Source: Brevibacillus reuszeri
GTDB taxonomy: Bacteria > Bacillota > Bacilli > Brevibacillales > Brevibacillaceae
DNA length: 64,000 bases
Assembly (NCBI RefSeq): GCF_001187725.1
Contig: NZ_LGIQ01000005.1
Coordinates: forward strand, 1,075,712-1,139,711
Direction: 5' to 3'
The translations under genes and the position numbers were made by a program. Position 1 is the stretch's first letter; each line of letters begins with the position of its first letter. The notes beneath the pieces are model-generated. The model was not told the DNA's origin and made no database searches. It saw only the letters and a program-made list of their open reading frames with translations. Positions 24,930 through 35,181 of the stretch are shown here, piece by piece.

Positions 24930-25781
24930 ATGATTACAAGCAAAACACAACTGGTTGGTTTGTTTGGACATCCGGTTTCTCATTCGCAGTCGCCGATGAT
25001 GCATAATGCGGCTTTTGCTGAGATGGGCTTGGGGTTCGCCTATGTTGCGTTTGATGTTGAGCCTGCCAATCTGGAAGACGCTGTTGCCGGCATTCGTGCC
25101 CTTGGGCTGAAAGGGATTAATGTAACGATCCCGCACAAGGTAGCTATTATGCCGATGCTGGACGAAATTGATCCACTTGCCAAACGAATTGGGGCTGTCA
25201 ATACAGTCGTCATCAACGAAGGGCGATTGATCGGTTACAATACGGATGGAATGGGGTACGTCCGCTCGCTTGTAGAGGAGACAGGAATTGTTCTGGATCA
25301 ACAAACCGTAACGATGGTCGGAGCGGGTGGAGCTGCCAGAGCAGTTGCGTTTACTCTAGCTGAAAAAGGTGTGAAAGAAATTCGAATCATCAACCGCTCA
25401 AGGGAAAGAGCTGCGGTTCTGGCAGAGCATGTAGGCACAATTGTCCCTACCAAAATCGTAGAGCAGGGGGAAGGGAAAGACGCGATTGCTGATTCTTCGC
25501 TCCTCATCAATACGACCTCTATCGGGATGCTCCCCCATGTACAGGAAACGCCTGTACCGACTGAGTGGCTGCATAACCAATTAACAGTAAGCGATCTCAT
25601 CTACAATCCGTTAGAAACGCGCCTGCTTAGCGAAGCACGTGCGATTGGAGCCACTGTTCATTCCGGCGTAGGCATGTTCGTGAATCAAGGGGCATTGGCC
25701 TTCGAGCTGTGGACAGGTCAACTGGCTCCGACTGAGATCATGCGTGAGATCGTCTTGCAACAACTACAGAAAACAACCTGA
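24930..25781 (+). CDS. aroE: Shikimate dehydrogenase
   Basis: A protein of 283 residues that reduces 3-dehydroshikimate with NADPH in the aromatic amino acid pathway. Substrate-site motifs are [18 protein letters not shown] and NVTIPHK; the catalytic Lys-Asp context includes GAVNTVV and YNTDG, and the NADP loop is [10 protein letters not shown] with NRSRER. A GGGGAGG site precedes ATG. It is the standard third gene of the yqe operon. Confidence 0.96.
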   Translation: MITSKTQLVGLFGHPVSHSQSPMMHNAAFAEMGLGFAYVAFDVEPANLEDAVAGIRALGLKGINVTIPHKVAIMPMLDEIDPLAKRIGAVNTVVINEGRLIGYNTDGMGYVRSLVEETGIVLDQQTVTMVGAGGAARAVAFTLAEKGVKEIRIINRSRERAAVLAEHVGTIVPTKIVEQGEGKDAIADSSLLINTTSIGMLPHVQETPVPTEWLHNQLTVSDLIYNPLETRLLSEARAIGATVHSGVGMFVNQGALAFELWTGQLAPTEIMREIVLQQLQKTT

Positions 25782-25818
25782 TCGATAACGATTGCAGGAT
25801 AAAGAAGGAGGCATGCCG

Positions 25819-26109
25819 ATGTTAACCGGCAAGCAAAAACGATTTTTACGTGCAGAAGCTCATCATCTCACCCCTATTTTCCAAGTAGGAAAAGGTGGAG
25901 TAAATGAAAACATGATTACCCAGATCAAAGAAGCGCTGGAAGTGCGCGAGCTGATCAAGGTATCCATCCTGCAAAACAACAGTGACGATAAACACGAAGT
26001 GGCAGAAGACCTGGCGGCAGGTGCTGGAGCGGAACTGGTGCAACTGATTGGACATACGGTTGTACTGTACAAAGAGTCCCGGGAGCACAAGACGATCAAG
26101 TTGCCGTAG
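25819..26109 (+). CDS. yqeI: YhbY/YqeI CRM-domain RNA-binding protein
   Basis: A CRM-domain protein of 96 residues (LTGKQKRFLRAEAHHL, then FQVGKGGV containing the GxxG loop). Such proteins bind pre-50S ribosomal particles. Of the clustered ATGs, 25819 has the right spacing from AAGGAGG; the earlier ones are too close or have no site. It lies between aroE and nadD as in B. subtilis. Confidence 0.92.
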   Translation: MLTGKQKRFLRAEAHHLTPIFQVGKGGVNENMITQIKEALEVRELIKVSILQNNSDDKHEVAEDLAAGAGAELVQLIGHTVVLYKESREHKTIKLP

Positions 26110-26125
26110 ATGGCAGGCGATCGCC

Positions 26126-26722
26126 ATGGACGAACAACAAAAGCATATTGGCATCATGGGCGGTACATTTGATCCGATACACTGCGGTCATTTGCTGGCA
26201 GCTGAACAGGCGAGGGAACAGGCAGGACTGGACGAGGTGTGGTTTATGCCAACGCATATTCCCCCTCATAAAAAAAGAAACAGCCTTACCCTGGCAAAGC
26301 ATCGCCTGCAAATGGTAGAGCTGGCTGTAGCTGATCACGAATCTTTTTTCGTGACGGATATAGAGCTTAGGCGTGAAGGCCCCTCATACACTTACGACAC
26401 GATCGTTGATCTTGTTTCGCAGTATCCAAATTACCGATTCTCCTTTATTATTGGGGGAGACATGGTGCAGATTCTTTCCGAATGGTACCAGTACAAAGAA
26501 CTGATTCGTATGATACACTTTATTGGTCTGGCTCGGCCGGGAGCTGAGCTGGACAAAGGCAATAACGATGAAGTCGTGACATTTGTCGAGATGCCGGTGT
26601 GGGATATTTCTTCTACACTCATCCGGAATAAAGCAGCTGCCGGCAAGAGTATTCGTTATCTTGTGCCCGATGCAGTCGAACGCTATATAAAGGAGAACCG
26701 ATTCTATGAACATGTGGAGTAA
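26126..26722 (+). CDS. nadD: Nicotinate-nucleotide adenylyltransferase
   Basis: A nucleotidyltransferase of 198 residues converting nicotinate mononucleotide and ATP to deamido-NAD. Signature GGTFDPIHCGHL near the N-terminus and the C-terminal ISSTLIRNKAAAGKSIRYLVPD, which contains the ISST.IR motif. Its end overlaps the start of yqeK by 17 bases. The ribosome site is weak, so coupling to yqeI translation is possible. Confidence 0.95.
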   Translation: MDEQQKHIGIMGGTFDPIHCGHLLAAEQAREQAGLDEVWFMPTHIPPHKKRNSLTLAKHRLQMVELAVADHESFFVTDIELRREGPSYTYDTIVDLVSQYPNYRFSFIIGGDMVQILSEWYQYKELIRMIHFIGLARPGAELDKGNNDEVVTFVEMPVWDISSTLIRNKAAAGKSIRYLVPDAVERYIKENRFYEHVE

Positions 26723-27302
26723 TCGGGAGGCTCTGCTCGAAAAGATACGGGCGCAAATGCACGACAAGCGTTACCAGCATACGCTCGGAGTAGCTGCGTC
26801 GGCAAAGCAGCTTGCAGAGCGATTTGGGGCAGATCCTGAAAAAGCAGAGCTGGCTGGATTCTTGCACGACTACTGCAAATGCTGGCCTGTTGAAAAAATG
26901 CTTGAGATTCTGGTTCGCCATGACATGCCTACTGAGCTTTTGGAAGGAGAAAAGGAGCTGTGGCACGCATTTGCCGCGGCGATCGTCATCCAAACGGAGC
27001 TGGGCGTCACCGACACGGAGATTTTGCAAGCCGTGCGCTACCATACGACGGGCCGGGCAGGTATGTCGATGTTAGAAAAAGTGGTTTGTGTGGCAGACTA
27101 TATAGAACCGAACCGTAACTATCCAGGTGTGGAAGAAATTCGCACGCTGGCACAGCATGATTTGGATGCTGCCCTCGCCCATGCTTTGGGAGGGACGATC
27201 CGCTTCTTGATAGAAAAGCAGAAGACGGTTTTTCCGTTGACGCTGATTGCATACAACGATTTGGTATCCCAAAAAGGGAGAGCAGGAGGGTTTAATGGTT
27301 AA
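26706..27302 (+). CDS. yqeK: YqeK-type HD-domain Ap4A hydrolase
   Basis: An HD-family metal phosphohydrolase of 198 residues (RYQHTLGVAASAKQLAE, then GFLHDYCKCW with the HD pair, and VADYIEPNR). Firmicute YqeK proteins are symmetrical diadenosine tetraphosphatases with an iron centre. AAGGAG precedes the ATG inside nadD. The end overlaps rsfS by eight bases. Confidence 0.92.
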   Translation: MNMWSNREALLEKIRAQMHDKRYQHTLGVAASAKQLAERFGADPEKAELAGFLHDYCKCWPVEKMLEILVRHDMPTELLEGEKELWHAFAAAIVIQTELGVTDTEILQAVRYHTTGRAGMSMLEKVVCVADYIEPNRNYPGVEEIRTLAQHDLDAALAHALGGTIRFLIEKQKTVFPLTLIAYNDLVSQKGRAGGFNG

Positions 27303-27651
27303 TACAGTAGATGATTTGGCACGTTTGGTAGTGACGGCTGCAGCAGATAAAAAGGCAGAAAACTTCAAGGTTCTGGATATCAAGAAACTGTCCGTTATTG
27401 CAGACTACTTCATGATTTGCCACGGTAACAACGAACGTCAGGTGCAGGCGATCGTCAGAGAAATTCGGGATCAGGCACACAAAAATGGTTTTACGGTACG
27501 CGGCATCGAGGGTGCGGACGAAGGACGCTGGGTTCTCGTTGACCTCGGCGATATCGTAATCCATGTCTTCCACCGTGAAGATCGTGAATTTTATAATTTG
27601 GAGCGTCTGTGGAAGGATGCAGAGGAAGTTTCCTTCGCAGAGCAAGGGTAA
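27295..27651 (+). CDS. rsfS: Ribosomal silencing factor RsfS
   Basis: 118 residues of the Iojap/RsfS family, which binds L14 on the 50S subunit and blocks subunit joining in slow growth. Family segments are KLSVIADYFMICHGNNERQ and EGRWVLVDLGDIVIHVF. ATG 27295 follows AGGAGGG within the end of yqeK; the longer frame is rejected. Confidence 0.94.
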   Translation: MVNTVDDLARLVVTAAADKKAENFKVLDIKKLSVIADYFMICHGNNERQVQAIVREIRDQAHKNGFTVRGIEGADEGRWVLVDLGDIVIHVFHREDREFYNLERLWKDAEEVSFAEQG

Positions 27652-27657
27652 ATACAG

Positions 27658-28407
27658 ATGGCGTATGCACATATGGCAGCTGTGTACGACAGGCTGATGG
27701 CGGACACTCCCTATGACCAATGGTTGGACTGGGTAGAGCGCATGTGGGCAAAGGGAGAGAAGCCGCAGCATGTCATAGATCTTGGCTGTGGTACGGGCAC
27801 GATTGCCATCCCGCTTGCCAAGCGTGGATATCGTGTTACGGGAGTCGATTTGTCGGCGGAAATGCTGGCAATCGCATACGACAAGATGAGGCAAGCGCAG
27901 GCCGATGTTTCCTGGGTGGAGCAGGACATGCGCGAGCTGGAATTGCCTGTGGCAGACGCAGTCATCTCGCTATGTGATTCACTCAGCTATTTGACCGAGG
28001 AAGCTGATGTTCAGGAGACCTTTCAGCGTGTTTTTGCTCATCTGGCGCCCGGAGGAAGCTTTCTGTTTGACGTACACAGTCCTTATAAAATGCTGCATAT
28101 TTTTGGCGACGAGACGTTCACACACGTGGAGGATGAAGTTTCGTACATTTGGCAATGTTTTTGCGACCCGCTCCGTTTGGAGGTAGAGCATCAGCTGACT
28201 TTCTTCCTTTTGCAGCCAAATGGCTTGTACGAGCGAATGGAGGAAGAGCACTGGCAGCGTGCCTACCAGCCGATTCAATTGATGCGCTGGCTCACGGAAG
28301 CAGGGTTCACGGATATTGTGATCACTGCTGATTACACGGATTTGCCTCCACAGGAATCAAGCGAACGCCTATTTTTTTCAGCACGCAAACCGAAAGATTT
28401 GACATGA
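27658..28407 (+). CDS. yqeM: YqeM class I SAM-dependent methyltransferase
   Basis: A methyltransferase of 249 residues with SAM motif I VIDLGCGTGTIAIPLA and a D-x-S acidic loop (GVDLSAEML). Substrate unknown. It ends the yqe operon. The leuS promoter overlaps its last codons, so leuS is independently expressed. Confidence 0.9.
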   Translation: MAYAHMAAVYDRLMADTPYDQWLDWVERMWAKGEKPQHVIDLGCGTGTIAIPLAKRGYRVTGVDLSAEMLAIAYDKMRQAQADVSWVEQDMRELELPVADAVISLCDSLSYLTEEADVQETFQRVFAHLAPGGSFLFDVHSPYKMLHIFGDETFTHVEDEVSYIWQCFCDPLRLEVEHQLTFFLLQPNGLYERMEEEHWQRAYQPIQLMRWLTEAGFTDIVITADYTDLPPQESSERLFFSARKPKDLT

Positions 28408-28428
28408 TTGGTTCTCATTTACTATAAT
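28399..28428 (+). promoter_or_regulatory. SigA promoter of leuS leader
   Basis: TTGACA at 28399, 18-bp spacer, TATAAT at 28423-28428, a near-consensus promoter directly before the T-box leader. Confidence 0.8.
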
Positions 28429-28439
28429 CGTGTTATAAC

Positions 28440-28718
28440 AGCAAATTTCGACGCGTCTATGAGGAATAGTAGGAAACGACTTCGTGAATCTAGAGAGTTG
28501 ACGGCTGGTGCAAGTCAACCCGGAGCATTCTGAACTCACCTCCCAGCACTCACCCTGAATGCCTTCTGGCTGTGTAAGGGAGAGCGACTCATCCATGATA
28601 CGGATGTAACAAGTGGGTGAATGTTTGACATTCGCCAATCTGGGTGGTACCGCGGGATAAACACAACCTCTCGTCCCTTTTTCGTTGAACGACAAGGGAC
28701 GTGGGGTTTTTTTATTTT
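28440..28718 (+). ncRNA. T-box leader (leucine) of leuS
   Basis: The canonical T-box GGGTGGTACCGCGG lies at 28642-28655. A candidate specifier CTC (Leu) sits at 28535-28537 in the GAACTCACC context of stem I. An intrinsic terminator follows at about 28665-28716 (CGTCCCT/AGGGACG then TTTTTTT), alternative to the antiterminator formed with uncharged tRNA. Uncharged tRNA-Leu should relieve termination. Confidence 0.93.
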
Positions 28719-28755
28719 TTCACCTTTTACCTAGTGAAGATGGGAGTGCTCTACC

Positions 28756-31173
28756 ATGGTTTTTAGTCATCGCAATATTGAAAAGAAGTGGCAGCAATAC
28801 TGGGAGCAAAACAAAACATTCAAAACGTCTGAGGACGAAGGCAAAAAGAAATTTTATGCACTTGACATGTTCCCGTATCCATCTGGTGCAGGACTGCACG
28901 TAGGTCACCCGGAAGGCTACACGGCTACCGATATTTTGTCTCGCATGAAGCGGATGCAAGGATACAATGTTTTGCACCCAATGGGCTGGGACGCTTTCGG
29001 TTTGCCAGCAGAGCAGTACGCGCTGGATACAGGGAATGACCCTGCGGAATTTACGGAGCACAACATCAACAACTTCCGTCGCCAAATTAAGGCACTGGGC
29101 TTTTCTTATGACTGGGACAGAGAAATGAATACGACTGACCCGCACTACTACAAATGGACACAATGGATTTTCACCAAGCTGTATGAGCATGGCTTGGCTT
29201 ACGTTGACGAGGTAGCTGTTAACTGGTGCCCGGCGCTAGGAACTGTACTGGCAAACGAAGAAGTCATCGATGGCAAAAGTGAGCGCGGAGGACATCCGGT
29301 TGAGCGTCGTCCAATGCGACAATGGGTACTGAAAATTACCGCCTACGCGGAAAGATTGCTGTCTGATCTGGAAGAGCTCGACTGGCCAGAGAGCATCAAG
29401 GAAATGCAGCGCAACTGGATCGGCCGTTCGGAAGGGGCAGAAGTGACTTTTGCCATTGACGGACATGACCAATCCTTTACCGTCTTCACCACACGTCCTG
29501 ATACCTTGTATGGAGCAACGTATGCTGTATTGGCGCCAGAGCACAAGCTGGTTGACGTCATTACTGTACCTGCACAAAGAGAAGCAGTCGATGCCTATCT
29601 GGAGCAAGCAAAACGCAAGAGTGATTTGGAACGCACTGATCTGGCAAAAGAAAAAACGGGGGTATTTACAGGAGCCTATGCCATTAACCCAGTGAATGGC
29701 GAACGCCTGCCAATCTGGATCGCCGATTACGTACTCATCAGCTATGGAACAGGCTCGATCATGGCGGTTCCAGCACACGATGAGCGCGACTATGAGTTTG
29801 CCAAGACCTTTGATCTGCCAATCAAGCAAGTCATCGCAGGTGGCGACATCTCCAAGGAAGCGTACGCAGGTGATGGAGAGCATATCAACTCCGGCATTTT
29901 GGATGGCCTGAACAAAGAACAAGCGATCAGTAAAATGATCGAATGGCTGGAGTCAGAGGGCAAAGGCAATCGCAAGGTAACGTACCGTCTGCGTGACTGG
30001 TTGTTCAGTCGTCAACGCTACTGGGGTGAGCCGATTCCAATTCTGCATCTGGAGGATGGCACGATGAAGGTCGTTCCAGAATCCGAACTGCCGATCATCC
30101 TGCCAAAAACAAAAGAAATCAAGCCGTCCGGTACAGGTGAGTCACCGCTTGCTAATATCACTGACTGGGTTAACACCGTTGATTCGGAAACTGGCATGAA
30201 AGCACGTCGTGAAACGAACACCATGCCACAATGGGCGGGTAGCTGCTGGTACTTCCTGCGCTTTATTGATCCGCATAACGATAAAGCCATGGCGGATCCG
30301 GAAAAGCTGAAGGAATGGCTGCCGATCGATATTTACATCGGTGGAGCCGAGCATGCGGTTCTTCACTTGCTCTACTCCCGTTTCTGGCACAAATTCTTGT
30401 ACGATATCGGCGTAGTTCCAACCAAAGAACCATTCCAAAAGCTGTTTAACCAAGGGATGATCCTGGGCGAGAACAATGAGAAAATGAGTAAATCCAAAGG
30501 GAATGTCGTAAACCCTGACGATATCGTGAACAGCCACGGTGCGGATACGCTTCGTATGTACGAAATGTTCATGGGACCTTTGGATGCTTCCATCGCTTGG
30601 TCCACAAAAGGTCTGGATGGATCACGCCGCTTTATAGATCGTGTATACCGCTTGTTCGTTAACGAAAGCGGAGAGCCAAGCGACAAAATCGTGGACACCG
30701 CCAAAGCTACCAGCATGGAACGCGTGTACCACCAAACTGTGAAAAAAGTAACAGAAGACTACGAAGGTCTGCGCTTCAACACGGGTATTTCCCAGCTGAT
30801 GGTCTTCATCAACGAAGCGTACAAAGCTGACGTACTGCCGAAGAAATACATGGAAGACTTCGTGAAAATGCTCTCTCCAATCACACCGCATATCGCCGAA
30901 GAGCTGTGGGAGAAGCTCGGTCATAGCGAAACGATCGCGTACGAAGCATGGCCGACCTATGACGAATCCAAGCTGGTTGATGACGAGGTAGAAATCGTCC
31001 TCCAGATAAATGGAAAAAACAAAGAAAAGCTGCTCATCGCAGCTGATGCAACCAAAGAACAAATGGAAGAGCTAGCTTTGGCAAACGAGGTCATCAAAGA
31101 ATTGATCGAGGGCAAGACCATTGTCAAAAAGATCGCGGTACCTGGCAAGCTGGTTAACATCGTTATTCGTTAA
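28756..31173 (+). CDS. leuS: Leucyl-tRNA synthetase
   Basis: A class I synthetase of 805 residues. The HIGH-type motif is [16 protein letters not shown], the CP1 editing domain includes [13 protein letters not shown], and the KMSKS loop is [18 protein letters not shown] site precedes ATG. Relative to B. subtilis, leuS has moved between yqeM and comER. It is controlled by the T-box leader and ends in a clear terminator. Confidence 0.98.
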   Translation: MVFSHRNIEKKWQQYWEQNKTFKTSEDEGKKKFYALDMFPYPSGAGLHVGHPEGYTATDILSRMKRMQGYNVLHPMGWDAFGLPAEQYALDTGNDPAEFTEHNINNFRRQIKALGFSYDWDREMNTTDPHYYKWTQWIFTKLYEHGLAYVDEVAVNWCPALGTVLANEEVIDGKSERGGHPVERRPMRQWVLKITAYAERLLSDLEELDWPESIKEMQRNWIGRSEGAEVTFAIDGHDQSFTVFTTRPDTLYGATYAVLAPEHKLVDVITVPAQREAVDAYLEQAKRKSDLERTDLAKEKTGVFTGAYAINPVNGERLPIWIADYVLISYGTGSIMAVPAHDERDYEFAKTFDLPIKQVIAGGDISKEAYAGDGEHINSGILDGLNKEQAISKMIEWLESEGKGNRKVTYRLRDWLFSRQRYWGEPIPILHLEDGTMKVVPESELPIILPKTKEIKPSGTGESPLANITDWVNTVDSETGMKARRETNTMPQWAGSCWYFLRFIDPHNDKAMADPEKLKEWLPIDIYIGGAEHAVLHLLYSRFWHKFLYDIGVVPTKEPFQKLFNQGMILGENNEKMSKSKGNVVNPDDIVNSHGADTLRMYEMFMGPLDASIAWSTKGLDGSRRFIDRVYRLFVNESGEPSDKIVDTAKATSMERVYHQTVKKVTEDYEGLRFNTGISQLMVFINEAYKADVLPKKYMEDFVKMLSPITPHIAEELWEKLGHSETIAYEAWPTYDESKLVDDEVEIVLQINGKNKEKLLIAADATKEQMEELALANEVIKELIEGKTIVKKIAVPGKLVNIVIR

Positions 31174-31196
31174 GAGAATAAAAGACAGTGAGAAAA

Positions 31197-31236
31197 GAAG
31201 TGGAGCCTGTATCTAACGGGTCTCCACTTCTTTTTA
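31197..31236 (+). terminator. leuS terminator
   Basis: GAAGTGGAG/CTCCACTTC stem then TTTTT. Confidence 0.88.
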
Positions 31237-31291
31237 TGCAATCGAAAAAGGGCTCAACGCGGATAGGCATCCCGAGTTTGTAATGATGACC

Positions 31292-32131
31292 TTACGTAGG
31301 TTTTTGGGTCTTCATCCAGGACCGCTCAAGCATATCCTGATCCTCAGCAAATTTGGCATGAGTCCGCCGAAACACCTCGGAGAACAGACCAGGAATGCCA
31401 TTTTGCAACGGTATCAATCCTTCGCCGGTTACACCACCTGGGACGCAAACACGCTTTTGCAGGGAAGGAAGGGTAAAGGCCTCTTTTCGCAGTAGCTCTG
31501 CCATGCCGATAAACATTTGTGTCGTCAAATAAGTAGCGGCATCTTCAGAGATACCCGTTTCTGAAACCGCATCATGAATCATCTGCTGGAGGATATAGCT
31601 GAGAAAAGCAGGACCGCAGCTGACGAGATCAGAGGTGATCCGCAGGAATGGTTCCGTTACCTCGATTGGTGTGCTGATATGCGAAAATAAAGCACGGATG
31701 AATTGCCGCTGCTCCCCCTGGATTCGCGTCCCAAACTCGCACAGGCACACGCCACCTTGAGCGGCATTAGTAATGCTGGGAACGACGCGGGCAACTCTGC
31801 TTGGAACCGATGCTTCCAACTGTTCCAGCTTGATTGGGCTCGTGATCGTAATCAGTAGATGCTCAGCAGTTAAAGCAGGAGCAATTTGCTCTAGCATCAC
31901 ACGATATTCCATTGGCTTGACGCATAGCAGCAAGATTTTGGCGGTCTGAGCCAACTCCAGATTATTTTTGGCAACAACAAGACCGGGATGCCGATGAGCC
32001 AGCAGCTCCGCTTTGGCGGGAGTACGATTGCTAATAATGATGTGGCCGGGGGACAGGGCTTTGGCGGACAGCAGCGACTCAATCAAAATGCTGCCCATAC
32101 TGCCCGTGCCGATAAACCCAATTTTATCCAT
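31292..32131 (-). CDS. comER: ComER, ProC-like late-competence protein
   Basis: 279 residues related to pyrroline-5-carboxylate reductase: N-terminal NAD(P) fold KIGFIGTGSMGSILIESLL and a ProC-like dimer domain. ATG 32131 follows GGAGGTATG context; the longer start is in the ribosome site. In B. subtilis comER diverges from comEA; here comEA and comER run the same way, comEA first. Role in competence is unclear, and in related bacilli it influences sporulation or biofilm. Confidence 0.88.
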   Translation of the reverse strand: MDKIGFIGTGSMGSILIESLLSAKALSPGHIIISNRTPAKAELLAHRHPGLVVAKNNLELAQTAKILLLCVKPMEYRVMLEQIAPALTAEHLLITITSPIKLEQLEASVPSRVARVVPSITNAAQGGVCLCEFGTRIQGEQRQFIRALFSHISTPIEVTEPFLRITSDLVSCGPAFLSYILQQMIHDAVSETGISEDAATYLTTQMFIGMAELLRKEAFTLPSLQKRVCVPGGVTGEGLIPLQNGIPGLFSEVFRRTHAKFAEDQDMLERSWMKTQKPT

Positions 32132-32206
32132 GGGCATACCTCCCTCCAATATTCTTACCCCATTCTATGAGGAGGGAGAGAGGAACATGACCAAAGAAGT
32201 TCGCGT

Positions 32207-32917
32207 CTAACGAATACGGATACGGTCCTTGATACGCTCAAACATTTTGTCACCGATTCCTTCGATTTCTTTTAACTCATCAACTGTGCGGAACCCGCCT
32301 TTATCCGAGCGATACTGAAGAATGGCTCTAGCGCGTGCTTGGCCGATGCCGGGGAGCGTAGTGAGCTCTTCTGCGGATGCGGTGTTCACATTGATGCTGG
32401 ATTCTATGCCACCCTGATTGGTTGACGAACCTGGGCTGACTCCCGAAGCAAGGGGAGAGATGGCCTGTTGTCCTGGAACCGTAGTCGCAATAGTCCCCTT
32501 AGTGGGGACGACAATAGCGCTGCCATCGGAGAGAGGCTGTGCGAGATTGATTTGCTCAAGGTCCGCCTCAGGCAATGTGCCGCCTGCTTTCGTAATGGCG
32601 TCTGCCACTCTCATTCCAGCATCAAATCGGTACATGCCGGGCTGTTTGACCTGTCCCTTCACATCGATATACAGTGGGGCAGCAGGAGGTTCTGTATTTT
32701 TCGTTATAGGAGCTTCTGCGGGTATGGCAGCCTCCTCTTTCCCAGCATTTTTTGTATTCGGCAACGGAGCTTTTGCAAAGGCTGGCGTTTCCAGCGGAAG
32801 CTCTGACCTCCCGTTTCCCCGGTCAGCCTGGTAGAGCCAGACGCTGCTGCCGACAAAGAGAATGGCACCTGCAAGTAATACATATCGGCGATAGTGTTCC
32901 CATAAATCCAACAGCAT
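32207..32917 (-). CDS. comEA: ComEA DNA receptor for transformation
   Basis: 236 residues: one N-terminal membrane anchor (residues about 13-29), a Pro/Ala/Lys-rich linker, an SLBB domain (IDVKGQVKQPGMYRF...) and a C-terminal helix-hairpin-helix pair (SAEELTTLPGIGQARARAIL, LKEIEGIGDKMFERI) that binds double-stranded DNA at the cell surface. GGGAGGG precedes ATG. It is not followed by comEB or comEC, which is unusual. Confidence 0.95.
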   Translation of the reverse strand: MLLDLWEHYRRYVLLAGAILFVGSSVWLYQADRGNGRSELPLETPAFAKAPLPNTKNAGKEEAAIPAEAPITKNTEPPAAPLYIDVKGQVKQPGMYRFDAGMRVADAITKAGGTLPEADLEQINLAQPLSDGSAIVVPTKGTIATTVPGQQAISPLASGVSPGSSTNQGGIESSINVNTASAEELTTLPGIGQARARAILQYRSDKGGFRTVDELKEIEGIGDKMFERIKDRIRIR

Positions 32918-33036
32918 AGTAAAAAACCCTCCCTTACCTTGTACGCGAATCGTAATAGAGACGATGCGTTCTCTATCAACATGCTACGAAAAGTAAGAGA
33001 GGGCTTGCAAATTTTATTTTTGTTAGTCTACAAGAC

Positions 33037-34962
33037 CTAGCCAATATGTTGCAGCGAATTTTTCTTGCGACGCACGTCTACATTTGGACTGACATACGGA
33101 TCGAAGTTATAACGCTGCTCGATAAATATTTGATGCCACAGCATGAAGACCAAAATGGTCCAGATTTTACGGCTGTAATCGGCATTTCCTTCGCGGTGTT
33201 CATCAAGCATGTAGAGGACGTATGCCTTATTGATCAAATGATCGACCTTGGATTCAAAAATGATCTCTTTGGCCCATTTGTAGAACTCATTTTTCAACCA
33301 GTGACGAGTTGGAACCGGGAAGCCCAGTTTTTTACGCGTTTTGATTTCAGGCGGCAAAAAGTCTTTCATCGCTTCACGCAGCACATGCTTGGTAGTGCCA
33401 TTGGCGATTTTGTACTTCGTTGGAATCGTAGCCGCAAACTCGAAAACCTTGGTATCAATGAAAGGAACGCGAAGCTCCAGTGAATTGGCCATGGTCATTT
33501 TGTCAGCCTTCATCAGGATATTTCCGCGCAGCCACGTGTGAATGTCCAGATACTGCATTTTTGTCACATCATCATACTGGGAAGCTCGTTTGTATATATC
33601 CTCCGTGATCGTAAAAGGAGAGACATAGGAGCTGGAGTGTGCAATATCTTCCATCACGACACGTTTTTTCATCTCTTCACTAAAGATCAGTGCATTTCCG
33701 AAAAAGCGTTCTTCAACGGTTTTGGAGCCACGAATTAGGAAGTTTTTTCCTTTAACCTGATCTGGGAGAAGCTGAGCCAGATTACCTATGGAGCTTCTCA
33801 TCCATGATGGCATTCCCGAGAACATTTTCAAAGAGCTAGGCTCTCGGTAAATGTTGTAGCCCCCGAAAAATTCATCAGCACCTTCGCCAGAAAGGACCAC
33901 TGTCACATGTTCACTTGCCATTTGGGCAACGAAATACAGCAGAATCGCTGAAGGGTCAGCGACGGGTTCATCCTGGTGCCAGATCAGGCGAGGCAGTTCA
34001 TTCATATACTGCTGGGCATTGATGACACGCTCGTAGTGCTCAGAGCCTAAATATTCAGCGGTCCGTTTTGCGTAATCAAGCTCACTGTAACCGGGAATAT
34101 CCGAACCTACTGAAAAGGTTTTGACAGGCTCAAACGTCCGCAGCATACCAACGATACTGCTCGAATCAACACCGCTGGAGAGGAATGCTCCGCGGGACAC
34201 CTCGCTGATCCGGTGCTTCTCAACAGATTCCAAGAGCACACTACGAGTTCCCTCCACAAAATGGGAAAACGACTTGCTCTCGTCTGGCTTAAATTCTACG
34301 TCCCAGTAACGCTCCAGCTTGATCACATCGTTTTCGATGATAAAGGAATGGGCTGGAGGGATGCGATATATCCCACGGTACATGGTTTCAGGGTCTGGCA
34401 CATACTGGAAAGTCAAGTAATGATAAAAGGCGTTTTCATTCACTTCTCTGGTCAAACCGGGAAGCTCTAAAAGGCTTTTGATTTCACTTGCCACCCCGAT
34501 AGAGTCACCCGTTTCTACATAGTAGAGGGGCTTGATCCCGAAATGGTCACGGGCACCGAACATTCGCTTCTTGCGAGAGTCGTAAATCGTAAACCCGAAC
34601 ATGCCACGCAGATGCTTGGGCGCCTCTGTACCTACTTCCTCATAAAGATGAAGAATGGTTTCAATATCAGAATCGGTGTGAAAAACATGACCAATGTCCT
34701 TCAACCATTGCTGGAGCTCTTTGTAGTTGTAGATTTCTCCGTTACCGATAATCCAGATGTCTCGTGTTTCATTGAACAGCGGCTGGTGTCCGCCTTCCAC
34801 GTCAATAATGCTTAAACGGCGAAAGCCCAGGGCGATGTTGTCTTCGAGATGAAAACCATCGTCATCTGGACCACGGTGCAGGATGACACCTGTCATCGCA
34901 CTAATCGCTTCTTGCCCAACAGGCACTTGCCGTTTGTTGTAGAGTGATACGATTCCACACAT
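33037..34962 (-). CDS. asnB: Asparagine synthase (glutamine-hydrolysing)
   Basis: 641 residues: N-terminal Ntn glutaminase with catalytic Cys2 (MCGIVSLYN), GNGEIYNY and RGMFGF segments, and a C-terminal ATP-pyrophosphatase synthetase domain (LSSGVDSSSIVGML, SGEGADEFFGGY). It makes asparagine or amidates another acid such as a cell-wall residue; which one cannot be told. It is inserted between comEA and comEC and runs away from comEC. Confidence 0.93.
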   Translation of the reverse strand: MCGIVSLYNKRQVPVGQEAISAMTGVILHRGPDDDGFHLEDNIALGFRRLSIIDVEGGHQPLFNETRDIWIIGNGEIYNYKELQQWLKDIGHVFHTDSDIETILHLYEEVGTEAPKHLRGMFGFTIYDSRKKRMFGARDHFGIKPLYYVETGDSIGVASEIKSLLELPGLTREVNENAFYHYLTFQYVPDPETMYRGIYRIPPAHSFIIENDVIKLERYWDVEFKPDESKSFSHFVEGTRSVLLESVEKHRISEVSRGAFLSSGVDSSSIVGMLRTFEPVKTFSVGSDIPGYSELDYAKRTAEYLGSEHYERVINAQQYMNELPRLIWHQDEPVADPSAILLYFVAQMASEHVTVVLSGEGADEFFGGYNIYREPSSLKMFSGMPSWMRSSIGNLAQLLPDQVKGKNFLIRGSKTVEERFFGNALIFSEEMKKRVVMEDIAHSSSYVSPFTITEDIYKRASQYDDVTKMQYLDIHTWLRGNILMKADKMTMANSLELRVPFIDTKVFEFAATIPTKYKIANGTTKHVLREAMKDFLPPEIKTRKKLGFPVPTRHWLKNEFYKWAKEIIFESKVDHLINKAYVLYMLDEHREGNADYSRKIWTILVFMLWHQIFIEQRYNFDPYVSPNVDVRRKKNSLQHIG

Positions 34963-35181
34963 ATGAAATGACTCTTCCTCTCACTGGATTGCTCCTGCTA
35001 ACTCTATCACGTATCGACAGTCAGCGCAATCTCTACTGAATGCCTATCCTTCCATCCCAAAACGTTGCTCCACCAACGAAAACGCTCACTTTCTCTCTTC
35101 TATTTTTGTCCGCAAGCTAAGAGATATACTCCCTGTTAATGAAGAAAGAGAACGCGACAAAATAGATTGGGGGAAATACAC

